Source: Staphylococcus argensis (GTDB lineage Bacteria; Bacillota; Bacilli; Staphylococcales; Staphylococcaceae). From it: 63,939 nucleotides of DNA. The translations under genes were made by a program, and so were the position numbers. The notes below the pieces were generated by a model that made no database searches, was not told the origin of the DNA, and worked only from the letters and a program-made list of their open reading frames with translations. This document shows, piece by piece, positions 63,333 to 63,939 of this stretch. The stretch's first letter is position 1. Each line of letters opens with the position of its first letter. The stretch is taken from contig NZ_PPPX01000019.1 of assembly GCF_002902305.1 (NCBI RefSeq), positions 1,814 to 65,752 on the forward strand. The letters run 5' to 3'.

Positions 63333-63939
63333 TTATTTCAGTGGTCTTATGAAAACCATTTGACTTTCATAATTATGAGTCACTTTGTGTGCTTTTTCTG
63401 TTTTATTAAGTCCACCGCCATACCAATTCTGTTCTAAACTTTCGAATTTTTGTAAGTTTCCATCGACATTACCATTTGTTACTACAGCTACATGACCGAA
63501 ACCAGAACCGTACTTTTGACCGTTTGTAAAGACTACTAAATCACCAGGTTTAGCTTCGAAATTAGGTGTATTATTATAAACTTTTGCTTCCCCTTTAAAA
63601 TTATTTGCATTAGGAATATCAATAGCATTGCCTTTAAGTCCATGATTAAATAGGTGAGCCCAGTAATGATTTGCAACGTCTACACATTGGTATCCATAGG
63701 CATTATCAAAGTCAATTCCTTTTCCTACTAATGAATTTAGATATTTAAGTTTACTATTTGTATTTGTCTTACTTGGCTTTTTCTTTTTACTTGGCTTTGT
63801 GGTACCTTGCTTAGGAACTTTAATTGTTTTTCCTGCTTGAATAGTATTTGGATTTTTAATTTTATTTAATTCTTGTAAATACGATGTTGTAGTTTTAAAT
63901 TTGTTAGCGATACCTCCAAGTGTATCTCCGTTCTTAATA
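63333..63939 (-). CDS. LysM-CHAP peptidoglycan hydrolase, N-terminus outside the window
   Basis: The minus strand is open from the window edge to a TAA at 63333-63335, giving about 202 residues. A LysM domain ([39 protein letters not shown]) leads through a Lys/Pro linker to a CHAP domain with catalytic Cys in [14 protein letters not shown] and His in [11 protein letters not shown], ending FIRPLK. CHAP enzymes are amidases or endopeptidases. The CHAP sequence is closer to phage endolysin types ([28 protein letters not shown]) than to SsaA-like autolysins. The gene is more A/T-rich than its neighbours. It may be an acquired lysin or bacteriocin-like enzyme; more LysM units and a signal peptide would lie beyond the edge. 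Confidence 0.85.
   Translation of the reverse strand, partial: IKNGDTLGGIANKFKTTTSYLQELNKIKNPNTIQAGKTIKVPKQGTTKPSKKKKPSKTNTNSKLKYLNSLVGKGIDFDNAYGYQCVDVANHYWAHLFNHGLKGNAIDIPNANNFKGEAKVYNNTPNFEAKPGDLVVFTNGQKYGSGFGHVAVVTNGNVDGNLQKFESLEQNWYGGGLNKTEKAHKVTHNYESQMVFIRPLK

Overview
The window is chromosomal DNA from a Staphylococcus, most likely a coagulase-negative species. The evidence is gene content and order: nearly every protein matches a staphylococcal core protein in length and motifs. The order arginase, cdaA-cdaR-glmM, mtl, glmS, czr, manA, dps, deo, luxS, coaW, rpoE-pyrG, murZ, rho-rpmE2-tdk-prfA, glyA-upp-mnaA, atp, murA-fabZ, ssb, sceD is the S. aureus-like backbone. The species cannot be fixed by reading alone. 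No tRNA, rRNA, insertion sequence, prophage, plasmid gene or CRISPR array was seen.

Layout. 1-3.9 kb: the arginase end, then cdaA-cdaR-glmM (c-di-AMP synthesis and its regulator, GlcN-6-P to GlcN-1-P). 3.9-9.3 kb: the minus-strand mannitol operon mtlA-mtlR-mtlF-mtlD, with mtlR broken by one in-frame stop and a promoter carrying a CRE and an MtlR-type operator. 9.3-12.4 kb: the glmS ribozyme and glmS, then an ABC ATPase whose C-terminus looks frameshifted. 12.5-19.4 kb: HAD phosphatase, an AT-rich membrane protein, the zinc pair czrA-czrB with its operator, an NAD(P)-binding protein, manA and a YeiH-type exporter. 19.6-26.3 kb: a two-EVE-domain protein with a degenerate McrB-like tail, a DCC protein, dps, deoD, deoC-deoB, DoxX and luxS. 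26.5-32.4 kb: an M20 hydrolase/ATP-grasp pair, a DUF2750 protein, coaW, a double GNAT and rpoE. 32.4-39.3 kb: pyrG with a CTP-sensing attenuator, DUF2529, an 860-base gap where staphylococci usually carry fbaA, murZ, an HxlR regulator and aldA. 39.4-50.4 kb: rho, rpmE2, tdk, prfA-prmC-tsaC-ptpB, ywlG-glyA-upp and mnaA, with intergenic repeats around rpmE2. 50.4-57.4 kb: the whole atpIBEFHAGDC operon. 57.4-63.9 kb: DUF488, an AhpD-like protein, a DUF1146 protein, murA (structured leader), fabZ, ywpF, ssb, sceD (WalR boxes) and a partial LysM-CHAP lysin.

A clear theme is the cell wall. GlmS, GlmM, MurA, MurZ, MnaA, SceD and the LysM-CHAP enzyme form a path from fructose-6-P through UDP-GlcNAc to peptidoglycan, wall polymer precursors and wall turnover, with c-di-AMP synthesis co-transcribed with glmM. 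Control by RNA is also prominent: the glmS ribozyme and the pyrG attenuator are clear, and the leaders of murA and ywlG-glyA plus the 3' region after the DUF2750 gene hold strong undescribed hairpins. The points most worth checking are the mtlR nonsense codon, the ABC frameshift, the missing fbaA, the nested intergenic repeats and the EVE/McrB-like protein.
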